In this document: positions 16,045 to 23,384 of the stretch, in pieces | Position numbering within the stretch: the first letter of the stretch is position 1 | Layout of the letters: every line of letters starts with the position of its first letter | Origin: Pseudomonadota bacterium | GTDB taxonomy: Bacteria; Myxococcota_A; UBA796; SXON01 | Assembly: GCA_030685065.1 (NCBI GenBank) | Contig: JAUXQH010000146.1 | Location: 1 to 33,948 of the forward strand | Reading direction: 5' to 3' | DNA length: 33,948 nt | Notes under the pieces: model-generated | The model's input: only the letters and a program-made list of their open reading frames with translations | What the model was told of the DNA's origin: nothing | Databases searched by the model: none | Translations under genes and position numbers: made by a program

Positions 16045-17661
16045 ATGTCGGCTACGCAGTCCGCCTCTTCCACCGTGCCGCAGAGCGCCCCCAAGGGCGC
16101 CTCCAAGGCCGCGAGCGCGCGGCGCTTCACCGTCGTCCTCATGACGATCTACAGCGTCGAAAACGCCGGTATCCGCTACGTTTCCGCGGCGCTCCAGCGC
16201 GCCGGCTTCGATACGCACATCATCTTCCTGCGCGACTGGCGCCACAACATGCTCGACATGCCATCGGACAAAGAGATCCAGATGGCGCTCGACGTCATCG
16301 CCGACAAGAAGGCCGATCTCGTCGGCCTCGGCTTCATGTCGAGCCTCTACCCGATGGCCCACGAGGTCACCAAGCGCATCAAGCAGCGCTTCCCGAGCAC
16401 CCCGGTGGTGTGGGGCGGCATCCACCCCACGTCCGTGCCCGAAGAGTGCATCGGCGAGGTCGATTTCGTGTGTGTGGGCGAGGGTGAGGTCGCCTCGATC
16501 GATCTGGCGACCGCCCTGCGCGACGGCACGGACACCACCACGATCCCGAACATCTGGGCGAACAAGGGCGGCACGTTCCATTCGAACAAGCCGCGCCCGC
16601 TCATCCAGGACCTCGACTGGCTGCCCTACCCGGACGTGGAGGACGACAACAAGTACTACATCGAAGACGGGAAGATGACGGTCGAGGAGCCGTGGAAGCG
16701 CACGGCCGAGTACCGCATCTACTTCAGCCGCGGCTGCCCGTACAACTGCTCGTATTGCTACGTCTCCATCCTCCGCGACGTGTACGAGGAGAAGGGCAAG
16801 CAGTTCTACCGCGCTCGCTCCGTGCAGCACATCATGGGTGAATTGGAGTACATGCGGGCGAAGTTCCCGCGTGTCGCGCGCGTGAAGATCGACGACGACA
16901 CGAGCTTCGCCTTCGGCCAGGACTGGATGGACGAGTTCCTGGTCGAGTACCCCAAACGCATCGGGATCCCGTTCGAGTGCCTGCTCATCCCGCCGATGTT
17001 GCGGGAGGACATGCTCCGCAAGCTCGTCGACGTCGGTCTGATCCGGGTGCAGACCGGCATCGAGTCGGGCTCCAGCAAGGAGTCCAAGGAGATGCACAAC
17101 CGCTCTCCGGGCAACACGGCGATCATGAAGTTCGCGGACTTCAACAAGGAGCTCAAGCTCGACATCGTCTACGACGTCATCATCGACAACCCGCACGCGA
17201 CCGAAGAGATGAAGCTGGAGACGGCGGAATTCCTGTTGGACCTCCCCCTCCCCTACTCGGTCTACTTCTACTCGTTGAACTACTTCCCGGGCACCGCGCT
17301 CACGAAGAAGGGCCTCGCCGACGGCACGTTGGACCCCAACCTCGTCGAGGGGCGCAGCACCAAGGCGTGGAAGCAGTTCCGCGTGTCGATGGACTGGCCG
17401 CGCAGCGATGAAGACCGCTTCTACCTGGCGATCTACTGCCTCGCGTCCAAGTCGTTCGTGCCCCGCAATTTCATCCGCAAGCTGCTCAACGAGCGCGAGC
17501 ACTGGAAGAAGGCGGAGAACGTCGACAAGGTGTTCTACCTGGCGTGGGCGGCCAACTACATCCGCATGTTCAAGGTGGCGCTCAAGTACTTCCAGCGCGG
17601 CGAGCTGACGGTCTTCAAGATGCGTCAGTACGGCAACCTGACCAAGCTGATCAGCCAATAA
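16045..17661 (+). CDS. B12-binding-domain radical SAM protein
   Basis: The protein has 538 residues. The start at ATG 16045 has GGAGAG about six to eight bases upstream. After a Ser/Ala-rich lead, residues 28-165 form the cobalamin-binding-like domain (DLVGLGFMSSLYPMA, VVWGGIHPTSVPEEC, VCVGEGE). CPYNCSYC places Cys231, Cys235 and Cys238 on the SAM cluster. FYSLNYFPGTALTKKGLADG is the typical barrel end. It is only distantly similar to the preceding protein, so two different steps seem likely. Its TAA shares one base with the ATG of the next gene (TAATG), so the 88-residue protein is translationally coupled to it. Confidence 0.92.
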   Translation: MSATQSASSTVPQSAPKGASKAASARRFTVVLMTIYSVENAGIRYVSAALQRAGFDTHIIFLRDWRHNMLDMPSDKEIQMALDVIADKKADLVGLGFMSSLYPMAHEVTKRIKQRFPSTPVVWGGIHPTSVPEECIGEVDFVCVGEGEVASIDLATALRDGTDTTTIPNIWANKGGTFHSNKPRPLIQDLDWLPYPDVEDDNKYYIEDGKMTVEEPWKRTAEYRIYFSRGCPYNCSYCYVSILRDVYEEKGKQFYRARSVQHIMGELEYMRAKFPRVARVKIDDDTSFAFGQDWMDEFLVEYPKRIGIPFECLLIPPMLREDMLRKLVDVGLIRVQTGIESGSSKESKEMHNRSPGNTAIMKFADFNKELKLDIVYDVIIDNPHATEEMKLETAEFLLDLPLPYSVYFYSLNYFPGTALTKKGLADGTLDPNLVEGRSTKAWKQFRVSMDWPRSDEDRFYLAIYCLASKSFVPRNFIRKLLNEREHWKKAENVDKVFYLAWAANYIRMFKVALKYFQRGELTVFKMRQYGNLTKLISQ

Positions 17662-17927
17662 TGGGACTCTTCACGAGGCTCAAGGACAAGGTCAAGGCCG
17701 GGCTGCTCTCCGTCAAGGAAGAGGCGAACCACCCCGGCCGGCCGCCGTCGCATCGCGTCGATCACAACACGTTCCATCGCGACGAGGCCGCCGCCAAGGC
17801 GAAGGCGGCCGCCGATCCGACGCGGAAGAAGAACGCCGGCGAGGACAAGCCCTGGTACCTCGACGGCGAGAACGACGGCTGGGACGACGTGAACGTGAAG
17901 CCGGATCCGAAGCCGCCCGAGGGTTGA
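17661..17927 (+). CDS. 88-residue protein coupled to the radical SAM gene
   Basis: It starts at ATG 17661 within the preceding TAA. The first 20 residues are an amphipathic basic stretch (MGLFTRLKDKVKAGLLSVKE). The middle is Ala/Lys-rich. The C-terminus is DKPWYLDGENDGWDDVN followed by a Pro-rich end. It has no cysteines and no signal. The PWYLDGENDGWD motif looks like a conserved core, but I do not recognise the family. The coupling suggests a partner, adaptor or carrier for the radical SAM enzymes. Confidence 0.75.
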   Translation: MGLFTRLKDKVKAGLLSVKEEANHPGRPPSHRVDHNTFHRDEAAAKAKAAADPTRKKNAGEDKPWYLDGENDGWDDVNVKPDPKPPEG

Positions 17928-17980
17928 TCCCCGCGGATCGGGCCATCCGGCGCGCTATCTTCGCCCCTTCGAGGTTTCCC

Positions 17981-18316
17981 ATGGCGTTCGTCGTCACCGA
18001 ATCGTGCATCAAGTGCAAGTACACGGACTGCGTGTCGGTCTGCCCGGTCGACTGCTTCAAGGAAGGCGAGAACATGCTCGCCATCGATCCGGTGGAGTGC
18101 ATCGACTGCGCCGCGTGCGTGCCCGCCTGCCCCGAGAACGCCATCTTCCTCGACGAGGACGTGCCGGCCGATCAGCAGGAGTTCATCGCGCTGAACGCCC
18201 GGCTGGCGAAGTCCTGGCCCGCGATCACGAAGCAGAAGAAGGGCCTCCCCGACGCGGCCGAGTGGGCGGGCAAGCCCGGGAAGCGGGCGTTGTTGTCGGA
18301 GAAGCGCGGCGGGTAG
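17981..18316 (+). CDS. fdxA: 7Fe ferredoxin FdxA
   Basis: The protein has 111 residues from ATG 17981 (GAGG six bases upstream); an upstream in-frame ATG at 17924 gives a 19-residue extension unlike the family. Cysteines 9, 12, 17, 21 and 25 and then 40, 43, 46 and 50 fit the ferredoxin pattern CxxCxxxxCxxxCPxxxC and CxxCxxC-xxxCP, with one [3Fe-4S] and one [4Fe-4S] cluster. The acidic end and PADQQEFIALNARLAKSWPAIT region are typical of FdxA. It carries electrons in the cytoplasm. Being 53 bases after a radical SAM unit, it is a plausible electron donor for cleaving SAM. FdxA is often a stand-alone housekeeping gene, so the link is inference. Confidence 0.93.
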   Translation: MAFVVTESCIKCKYTDCVSVCPVDCFKEGENMLAIDPVECIDCAACVPACPENAIFLDEDVPADQQEFIALNARLAKSWPAITKQKKGLPDAAEWAGKPGKRALLSEKRGG

Positions 18317-18325
18317 CCAGCAGGT

Positions 18326-18880
18326 TCACTCGATCCGAACGTCGCCGCGGAGGATGCCGCCGCACGGCGAGAAGTCGCGCTTCCACGTCGCCTCCACCTC
18401 ACCCTGCGGCCAGGAGGGGTCGGGCTCGGTGGCCAGGCCGGGGATCTCCAGACCCGTACCGCCGGTGTCCGCGGTGTCCGCGGTGTCCGCGGTGTCGCCG
18501 GCGGCAGGCTCGCCCGTCACCTCCGAACCGAGGGTGAGCCCGCGGAAGGCGTGGGGCACCAGGGCGCAGAAGGCGGCGAAGTCCCAGCCCTCGGGCGCGG
18601 GCTGGACCCAGGCGCGCAGCACCTCCTGGGTGCCTTTCTGCGCGTCCTCGAGGCAGCCGAACCCGTGGTCCTGGCTGAAGGTGACCGGCTCCGCGAGCGG
18701 CTCCCCGCACAGCGGCGCGAGGACGTTGATCGGGGCGAGCCCGGCGTCGGTCACGAGCACGCCGGGGGCGTCCGGGCCGTGCGCCGTCGCGATGGCGCTC
18801 GCCACGTCCACCTCGATGACGGTGGCGGTGCCGGACTCGCAGCCGGCGAGCAGGACGAGGGCGGGGAGGAAGGCGCGCAT
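18326..18880 (-). CDS. lipoprotein with Thr-Ala-Asp repeats
   Basis: The protein has 184 residues from ATG 18880. MRAFLPALVLLAGC is a lipoprotein signal with the lipidated Cys14. Residues near 125-150 carry four Asp-Thr-Ala units, encoded by a 9-base repeat (18462-18497). Six or seven other cysteines could form disulfides. No known domain is seen. Its stop is nine bases from the convergent fdxA stop. The neighbour at 18936-19682 is of similar design. The two may be paralogues in style if not in sequence. Confidence 0.82.
   Translation of the reverse strand: MRAFLPALVLLAGCESGTATVIEVDVASAIATAHGPDAPGVLVTDAGLAPINVLAPLCGEPLAEPVTFSQDHGFGCLEDAQKGTQEVLRAWVQPAPEGWDFAAFCALVPHAFRGLTLGSEVTGEPAAGDTADTADTADTGGTGLEIPGLATEPDPSWPQGEVEATWKRDFSPCGGILRGDVRIE
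18462..18497 (-). repeat. four 9-bp coding repeats (Asp-Thr-Ala units)
   Basis: Four 9-base units, core GCGGTGTCC on the plus strand, at 18462, 18471, 18480 and 18489, code for the Thr-Ala-Asp linker of the lipoprotein. The middle copies are identical. Confidence 0.9.
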
Positions 18881-18935
18881 GAGGAGCTCGGGTGGGCAGC
18901 CAGGGAAGCAAGGGCCGTGCCGGGCGGTCACGCTC

Positions 18936-19682
18936 TCAGTCGAGCGCCCGGACCCGCACGGCCTCGTACCCGGTCTCGACCGAGAGGGTGGCGGCGACCG
19001 CGAGCCCGCTCCACGCGCACACGCCGAGCCAGCCGACCGCGACGCGACCGTCCACGATCCCGGTGGTGCCGCCCTCGGCGGCGGCCACCCCCCCGAGGAG
19101 CACGTCCGCACCGGCGCCCACGCCCGTGTCCGCTCCGGTGTCCGCTCCCGTGTCCCCTCCGGTGTCCCCGGGCGCGCTCGGGTAGTAGAACGTGCCGCCC
19201 GCGAGCGAAATCGCCAGCGCGGCGCAGCTCTCGCTGCCGCCCGAGGCGCTGTCGAGGCCGAACAGGAGCTGATCGTTCCGGTGGTCCACCGCGCCGCCCA
19301 CCACGGCGGCCGGCGCGAGGGCGTCCCAGGCGCGGAGCGTGTGCAGGTCGGACTGGACGGTGGGGTTGTCCTGGTTGATGGCCACCTCCGCCGGCCAGGC
19401 CTCGCTGGGGCACAGCACGTTCGGATCGGCGCAGTAGGCGCCCAGGTCGAGCTCCAGCGGCGAGCCGTCGGGGGCGTTGAAGGTGACCACCTCGTCCACG
19501 CCGGCAGTGACCTCCTGCACCGCGCCGCCGATGTCGAGGCGGATGGTGAGCTCGTCCGACCAGGTGACGGCGTAGACCCCGCGCACGTCCTGGTCGGAGG
19601 GCGCGGCGGGAGGCGCGGTGCCCCCGTCGGCGCACGCGAGGATGAGGAGGCCGGTGGGGACGGCGAGCAGGCGGAGGTGCAT
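18936..19682 (-). CDS. lipoprotein with Asp-Thr-Gly repeat linker
   Basis: The protein has 248 residues from ATG 19682. MHLRLLAVPTGLLILAC gives a lipoprotein signal with Cys17. The N-terminal domain (RGVYAVTWSDELTIRLDIGG...) looks beta-rich. Five to six Asp-Thr-Gly units follow near 172-190, then a hydrophobic C-terminal part with Cys near 228. No fold is named. It is divergent from the protease gene at 19863. It probably sits on the outer face of a membrane. Confidence 0.85.
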   Translation of the reverse strand: MHLRLLAVPTGLLILACADGGTAPPAAPSDQDVRGVYAVTWSDELTIRLDIGGAVQEVTAGVDEVVTFNAPDGSPLELDLGAYCADPNVLCPSEAWPAEVAINQDNPTVQSDLHTLRAWDALAPAAVVGGAVDHRNDQLLFGLDSASGGSESCAALAISLAGGTFYYPSAPGDTGGDTGADTGADTGVGAGADVLLGGVAAAEGGTTGIVDGRVAVGWLGVCAWSGLAVAATLSVETGYEAVRVRALD

Positions 19683-19862
19683 GGGGCCTCGAGTCTATTG
19701 CTGTGACACCGTAGCCCCCCGTGGTCGAAAACAAAGTCGGCGGGGCCCGCGCTGCTCCCGGGGGCGGGCGCGAGGGCTTCGCGAGCCCTCGTGAGGATCC
19801 GTGACGTGTTCCGCCCAGGGGGCCGTCCATGCGGGCCTCCCTGCGCGATAAGCCCCCACGGC

Positions 19863-22778
19863 ATGCTCGCTCTTCTCTTCCCCGTCCTCCTCGCCTCCTC
19901 CCTCGCGTTGACCCCCGCCCGGCCTCCGGGCCCGGGGGAGGCGCCTACGGGCTCGGCCGCCGCCACCGCCGCACCGGCCGCGGGAAAGGCCACGGCTCCC
20001 GCCGGAAAGCCGGCCCCACGCGCCCCCGGAAAGGCGGGGGAAGCCGCCCCCGATTGGGAGTCCACGCTCGATCGTGTCGTCCCCTCCATCGTCGCGATCC
20101 GGGTGAGCGCCACGCGCCCGTTCGACACGGAGGGCGCCGCATCCGCGGTGGCGACCGGTTTTGTCGTCGACGCCGAGCGGGGCATCATCCTCACCAATCG
20201 GCACGTGGTGGAGCCCGGCCCCGTCGTGGCCGAGGCCGTGTTCTACAACCACGAAGAGGTGCCGCTCCGCGCCCTGTACCGCGATCCGGTGCACGACTTC
20301 GGCTTCTACCAATTCGACCCCAAGGCGCTCCGGTTCATGCAGCCGAGCGCCCTCCCCCTCGCCCCGAGCCGGGCCAAGGTGGGCGTGGAATTGCGGGTCG
20401 TCGGCAACGACGCGGGCGAGAAGATCTCGATCCTCCAGGGCACGCTCGCGCGGCTCGATCGCGAAGCGCCGAGCTACGGGGACGGTAACTTCAACGATTT
20501 CGACACCTTCTACTACCAGGCGGCGTCGGGCACGTCGGGCGGCTCGTCCGGCTCGCCCGTGTTGGATCTCGCCGGAAATGTCATCGCGCTCAACGCGGGC
20601 GGGAGCAACCGGGCGGCGTCGAGCTTCTACCTGCCGCTCGATCGGGTCGTGCGCGCGCTGGCCCGCGTGCAGGCGGGGCTGCCGGTGCCGCGCGGCACGG
20701 TCCAGTCGGTGTTCCGCTACCGCCCCTTCGACGAGGTGCGCCGCCTCGGCGTGACCGACGCGACCGAGGTCGCCGTGCGCGCCGCCTTTCCGGACGGCAC
20801 CGGCATGCTGGTCGTCGATCAGGTCATCCCCGGCGGCCCGGCGTTCGGAAAGCTCGAGCCCGGCGATGTCATCGTGCGGGTGGACGGCGCGCTCACCACC
20901 GCCTTCATCCCCTGGGAGGAGCTGGTCGACAACCGGGTGGGCGGCTCCGTTTCGGTCCAGATCGAGCGCGGTGGCACGCCGATGACCGTCGCGATCCCCG
21001 TGTTGGATCTGCACGCCGCCACCCCCTCGACCTACCTGGAGATGGGGGGCGCGGTGCTCAATCCGTTCTCCTTCCAGCAGGCGCGCAGCCACACGCTCCC
21101 GCTCGATGTGGGGGTATGGGTAGCCTCCGCCGGGTACATGCTCACCAACGCGGGGATCCCCGATGACGTGGTGATCACCGGCGTTGCGAGCGAGCGGACC
21201 AAGACCCTCGATGCGCTCGAGGCCGCGCTGGGAAAGCTCGCGGATCACACGCGGGTGCCGGTGCGTTGGATCGACCCTCGGGAGCCCCGCCGCGAGCAGG
21301 TCGCCGTGATTACGATCGACCGGCGCTGGTTTCCCATGCAGCGCTGCACGCGGGATGACACGCTCGGGTTGTGGCCCTGTGTCGCGAGCGCCGCGCCCGC
21401 CGAACCCGGGGTCGTGGCGGCCGTGAGCGGAGAATTGCCGCAGGTCACCGGCGCCGCAGCCAAGGCGCTGGCCCCCTCGCTCGTCTGGGTGACCAACAAC
21501 GTGCCGCTCCGCGCCGAGGGCATCTACGGGGGCAGCTTCACCGGCACCGGCCTGGTGATCGACGCCGAGCGTGGGCGCGTCCTGGTTGACCGCGACACCG
21601 TCCCCATCGCGCTCGGGGATGTCTCGCTCACCTTCGCCGGCACCGTTCGCGTGCCCGCCAAGGTGGTGTACATCCACCCGCTCCACAACCTCGCGGTCCT
21701 CTCCTATGACCCCGCGGCGTTGGGGAGCACCCCGGTCAAGACCGCGCGCTTCTCCACCAAGGCGCTCGACCGGGGCGACACGACCTTTCACGTCGGGCTC
21801 TCGCCGCGCCAGGAGGTGCTCCAGCAGGAGACCAAGGCGACGGCGCAGGAGCCGATGCTGTTGAGCGTCCCCCGGCCGCCGTTCTTCCGTGACCGCAACC
21901 TCGACGTTGTCAGCATCGAGCGTGCCGGGGCCGTGGTGGGTGGCGTGCTCGCCGATCGCGCGGGGCGGGTCCAGGCCTTCTGGGCGAGCTTCATCGAGGA
22001 CCGCGGGGACACCCCCGAGGGCTTCTTCCGCGGCATCCCGACGGACGTGCTCCACGACGTGGTGGATCCCATCGTGGCGGGCCTCCTCCCCACCGTGCGC
22101 GGCCTGGGTGTCGAGCTCGCGCCGATGAACCTCGCCATGGCGCGCGATCGTGGGCTCACCGAAGAGTGGGCGGACAAGCTGGTCGCGGTCGATCCGCGCC
22201 GCCGGCAGGTCTTGTGGGTGGTCCGGCGCGAGGCGGGCACGCCCGCCGCCACCGCCCTGCGCGAGGGAGACTTGGTTCTTGCGGTCGACGGCGAGCCCGT
22301 GGCCCGTTTCCGTGACATCGAGCTGCGCGCCGCGAAGGAGAGCGTGACGCTCACCGTGCTGCGTGACGGAAAGGAGGAGACGATCCCCCTCGCGACGGTG
22401 CCGCGTGATGGTGTGGGCGTGGATCGCGTGCTGCTGTGGGCCGGCGCCCTGTTGCACGCCCCGCACTCCCCGCTCCCGTCCGACCTCGGCGTCGAGCCCG
22501 AGGGCATCTACGTCAGCTGGTCGTGGTTCGGCTCGCCCGCGTCCCGCTACCAGCTCCGCCCCACCCACCGCATCCTCGCGGTGGACGGTACGCCCACGCT
22601 CACGCTGGACGCCTTCCTCGCCGCGGTGAAGGACCGCCCCGATCGTGGCGCCGTGCGGCTCAAGACGGTCGACCTCGACGGCAAGCCCCAGGTCATCACG
22701 CTCAAGCTCGATCTCCAGTACTGGCCCACGGCGGAATTGCGCGTGGGGGACGAGGGGTGGGCGCGGGTGGAGCGGTAG
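19863..22778 (+). CDS. tandem HtrA-type serine protease with PDZ domains, Nma111/Deg7-like
   Basis: The protein has 971 residues from ATG 19863, with a signal peptide (MLALLFPVLLASSLAL). After a Pro/Ala-rich segment comes an active trypsin-like domain: His114 (TNRHVV), Asp145 (VHDFGF) and Ser229 (GGSSGSP). The spacing and the long stretches WESTLDRVVPSIVAI, GFVVDAERGIILTNRHVV and RVVGNDAGEKISIL match my memory of yeast Nma111 closely, much more than DegP or DegQ. Then a PDZ domain (about 310-385). A second protease half (about 540-730) reads DRDTV for the His site, LHNLA for the Asp site and GAVVGGV for the Ser site, so it is inactive. Two further PDZ-like parts (about 750-830 and 870-950) end it. 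The layout and the length match fungal Nma111 (997) and plant Deg7. Likely periplasmic, while Nma111 is nuclear. Confidence 0.93.
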   Translation: MLALLFPVLLASSLALTPARPPGPGEAPTGSAAATAAPAAGKATAPAGKPAPRAPGKAGEAAPDWESTLDRVVPSIVAIRVSATRPFDTEGAASAVATGFVVDAERGIILTNRHVVEPGPVVAEAVFYNHEEVPLRALYRDPVHDFGFYQFDPKALRFMQPSALPLAPSRAKVGVELRVVGNDAGEKISILQGTLARLDREAPSYGDGNFNDFDTFYYQAASGTSGGSSGSPVLDLAGNVIALNAGGSNRAASSFYLPLDRVVRALARVQAGLPVPRGTVQSVFRYRPFDEVRRLGVTDATEVAVRAAFPDGTGMLVVDQVIPGGPAFGKLEPGDVIVRVDGALTTAFIPWEELVDNRVGGSVSVQIERGGTPMTVAIPVLDLHAATPSTYLEMGGAVLNPFSFQQARSHTLPLDVGVWVASAGYMLTNAGIPDDVVITGVASERTKTLDALEAALGKLADHTRVPVRWIDPREPRREQVAVITIDRRWFPMQRCTRDDTLGLWPCVASAAPAEPGVVAAVSGELPQVTGAAAKALAPSLVWVTNNVPLRAEGIYGGSFTGTGLVIDAERGRVLVDRDTVPIALGDVSLTFAGTVRVPAKVVYIHPLHNLAVLSYDPAALGSTPVKTARFSTKALDRGDTTFHVGLSPRQEVLQQETKATAQEPMLLSVPRPPFFRDRNLDVVSIERAGAVVGGVLADRAGRVQAFWASFIEDRGDTPEGFFRGIPTDVLHDVVDPIVAGLLPTVRGLGVELAPMNLAMARDRGLTEEWADKLVAVDPRRRQVLWVVRREAGTPAATALREGDLVLAVDGEPVARFRDIELRAAKESVTLTVLRDGKEETIPLATVPRDGVGVDRVLLWAGALLHAPHSPLPSDLGVEPEGIYVSWSWFGSPASRYQLRPTHRILAVDGTPTLTLDAFLAAVKDRPDRGAVRLKTVDLDGKPQVITLKLDLQYWPTAELRVGDEGWARVER

Positions 22779-23157
22779 GGGCGACCGTCGGATTGGTAGG
22801 CGAACAGGCGCTCGGTGTGCGTCGGACAAACCCGTAGAGGCCGTCCGGTGCGGGGTACAAACTCCGGGCGGAGGCGGCGCGGTCGTAGCGGGCCACGGCG
22901 GCGTCGGTGTGTGCCTCGATCCCCCCGGCGAACGGGCGGAGGGCCAACGCCCGCATGGGCGCGTCCGCCGGTGTCGGATCGCCGGTGTCCAACGCCCAGG
23001 CGTGGAGCAGGTCGTTCGGGCATGCGCGGTACGCGGAGGGGCTGACGTACGACAGACCCTCGGCGGCCGGGAGGAGTGTGGTGATGACCGCCGTCGCGAG
23101 GTCCACCGTGTCAGTGCTCACGGCCGGAGGTTCCGTGAGGTTCTGTGCGGATGTCAT
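22702..23157 (-). CDS. hypothetical protein, possibly nuclease-A-inhibitor-like
   Basis: The open frame of 151 residues starts at ATG 23157 and overlaps the 3' end of the convergent protease gene by 77 bases. The stretch LLPAAEGLSYVSPSAYRA resembles the start of NuiA-type nuclease inhibitors (L...EGLLYxSESDYPF). The last 40 residues are Pro/Thr-rich and read antisense to the protease, so the true end may be shorter or the frame may be damaged. The start has no strong ribosome-binding site. The identity is a guess from one motif. Confidence 0.4.
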   Translation of the reverse strand: MTSAQNLTEPPAVSTDTVDLATAVITTLLPAAEGLSYVSPSAYRACPNDLLHAWALDTGDPTPADAPMRALALRPFAGGIEAHTDAAVARYDRAASARSLYPAPDGLYGFVRRTPSACSPTNPTVAPTAPPAPTPRPPRAIPPWASTGDRA

Positions 23158-23384
23158 AGATCAGGACGTTCAGCGACAGTCGGCAGTCCCTCTTGCCACC
23201 CCGTGTGATCGTTCGAGAGCGGAATCCTGGCGGGCCTCGGCGTCTGTGCCGATGGCGCACACGCCGAGCGAGTCGCCGCGAATCGCCTCGCCCGCCAGTG
23301 CGCGACGAGGCCCTCCGGTGAGTGCCCTACGAACTGGAAACCCCAAACGGGGTCTGGGAAACTTCCGAACCCGGCGCTAAGCCG
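23158..23384. other. 227-bp gap at the edge of the AT-richer segment
   Basis: No gene is supported. A short ACCCC-AAAC-GGGGT stem lies at 23340-23353, 30 bases beyond the stop of the HerA gene, and could terminate it. No T tract follows on the minus strand. Confidence 0.3.

Noticed and set aside
17924..17980. Longer start for ferredoxin
   Set aside because: The 19 added residues have no counterpart in FdxA, and GAGG precedes ATG 17981.
19695..22829. 1044-residue open frame on the minus strand
   Set aside because: It is antisense to the Nma111-like protease. Its translation is His/Arg/Glu-rich and has no domain; it is open only because of G+C codon bias.
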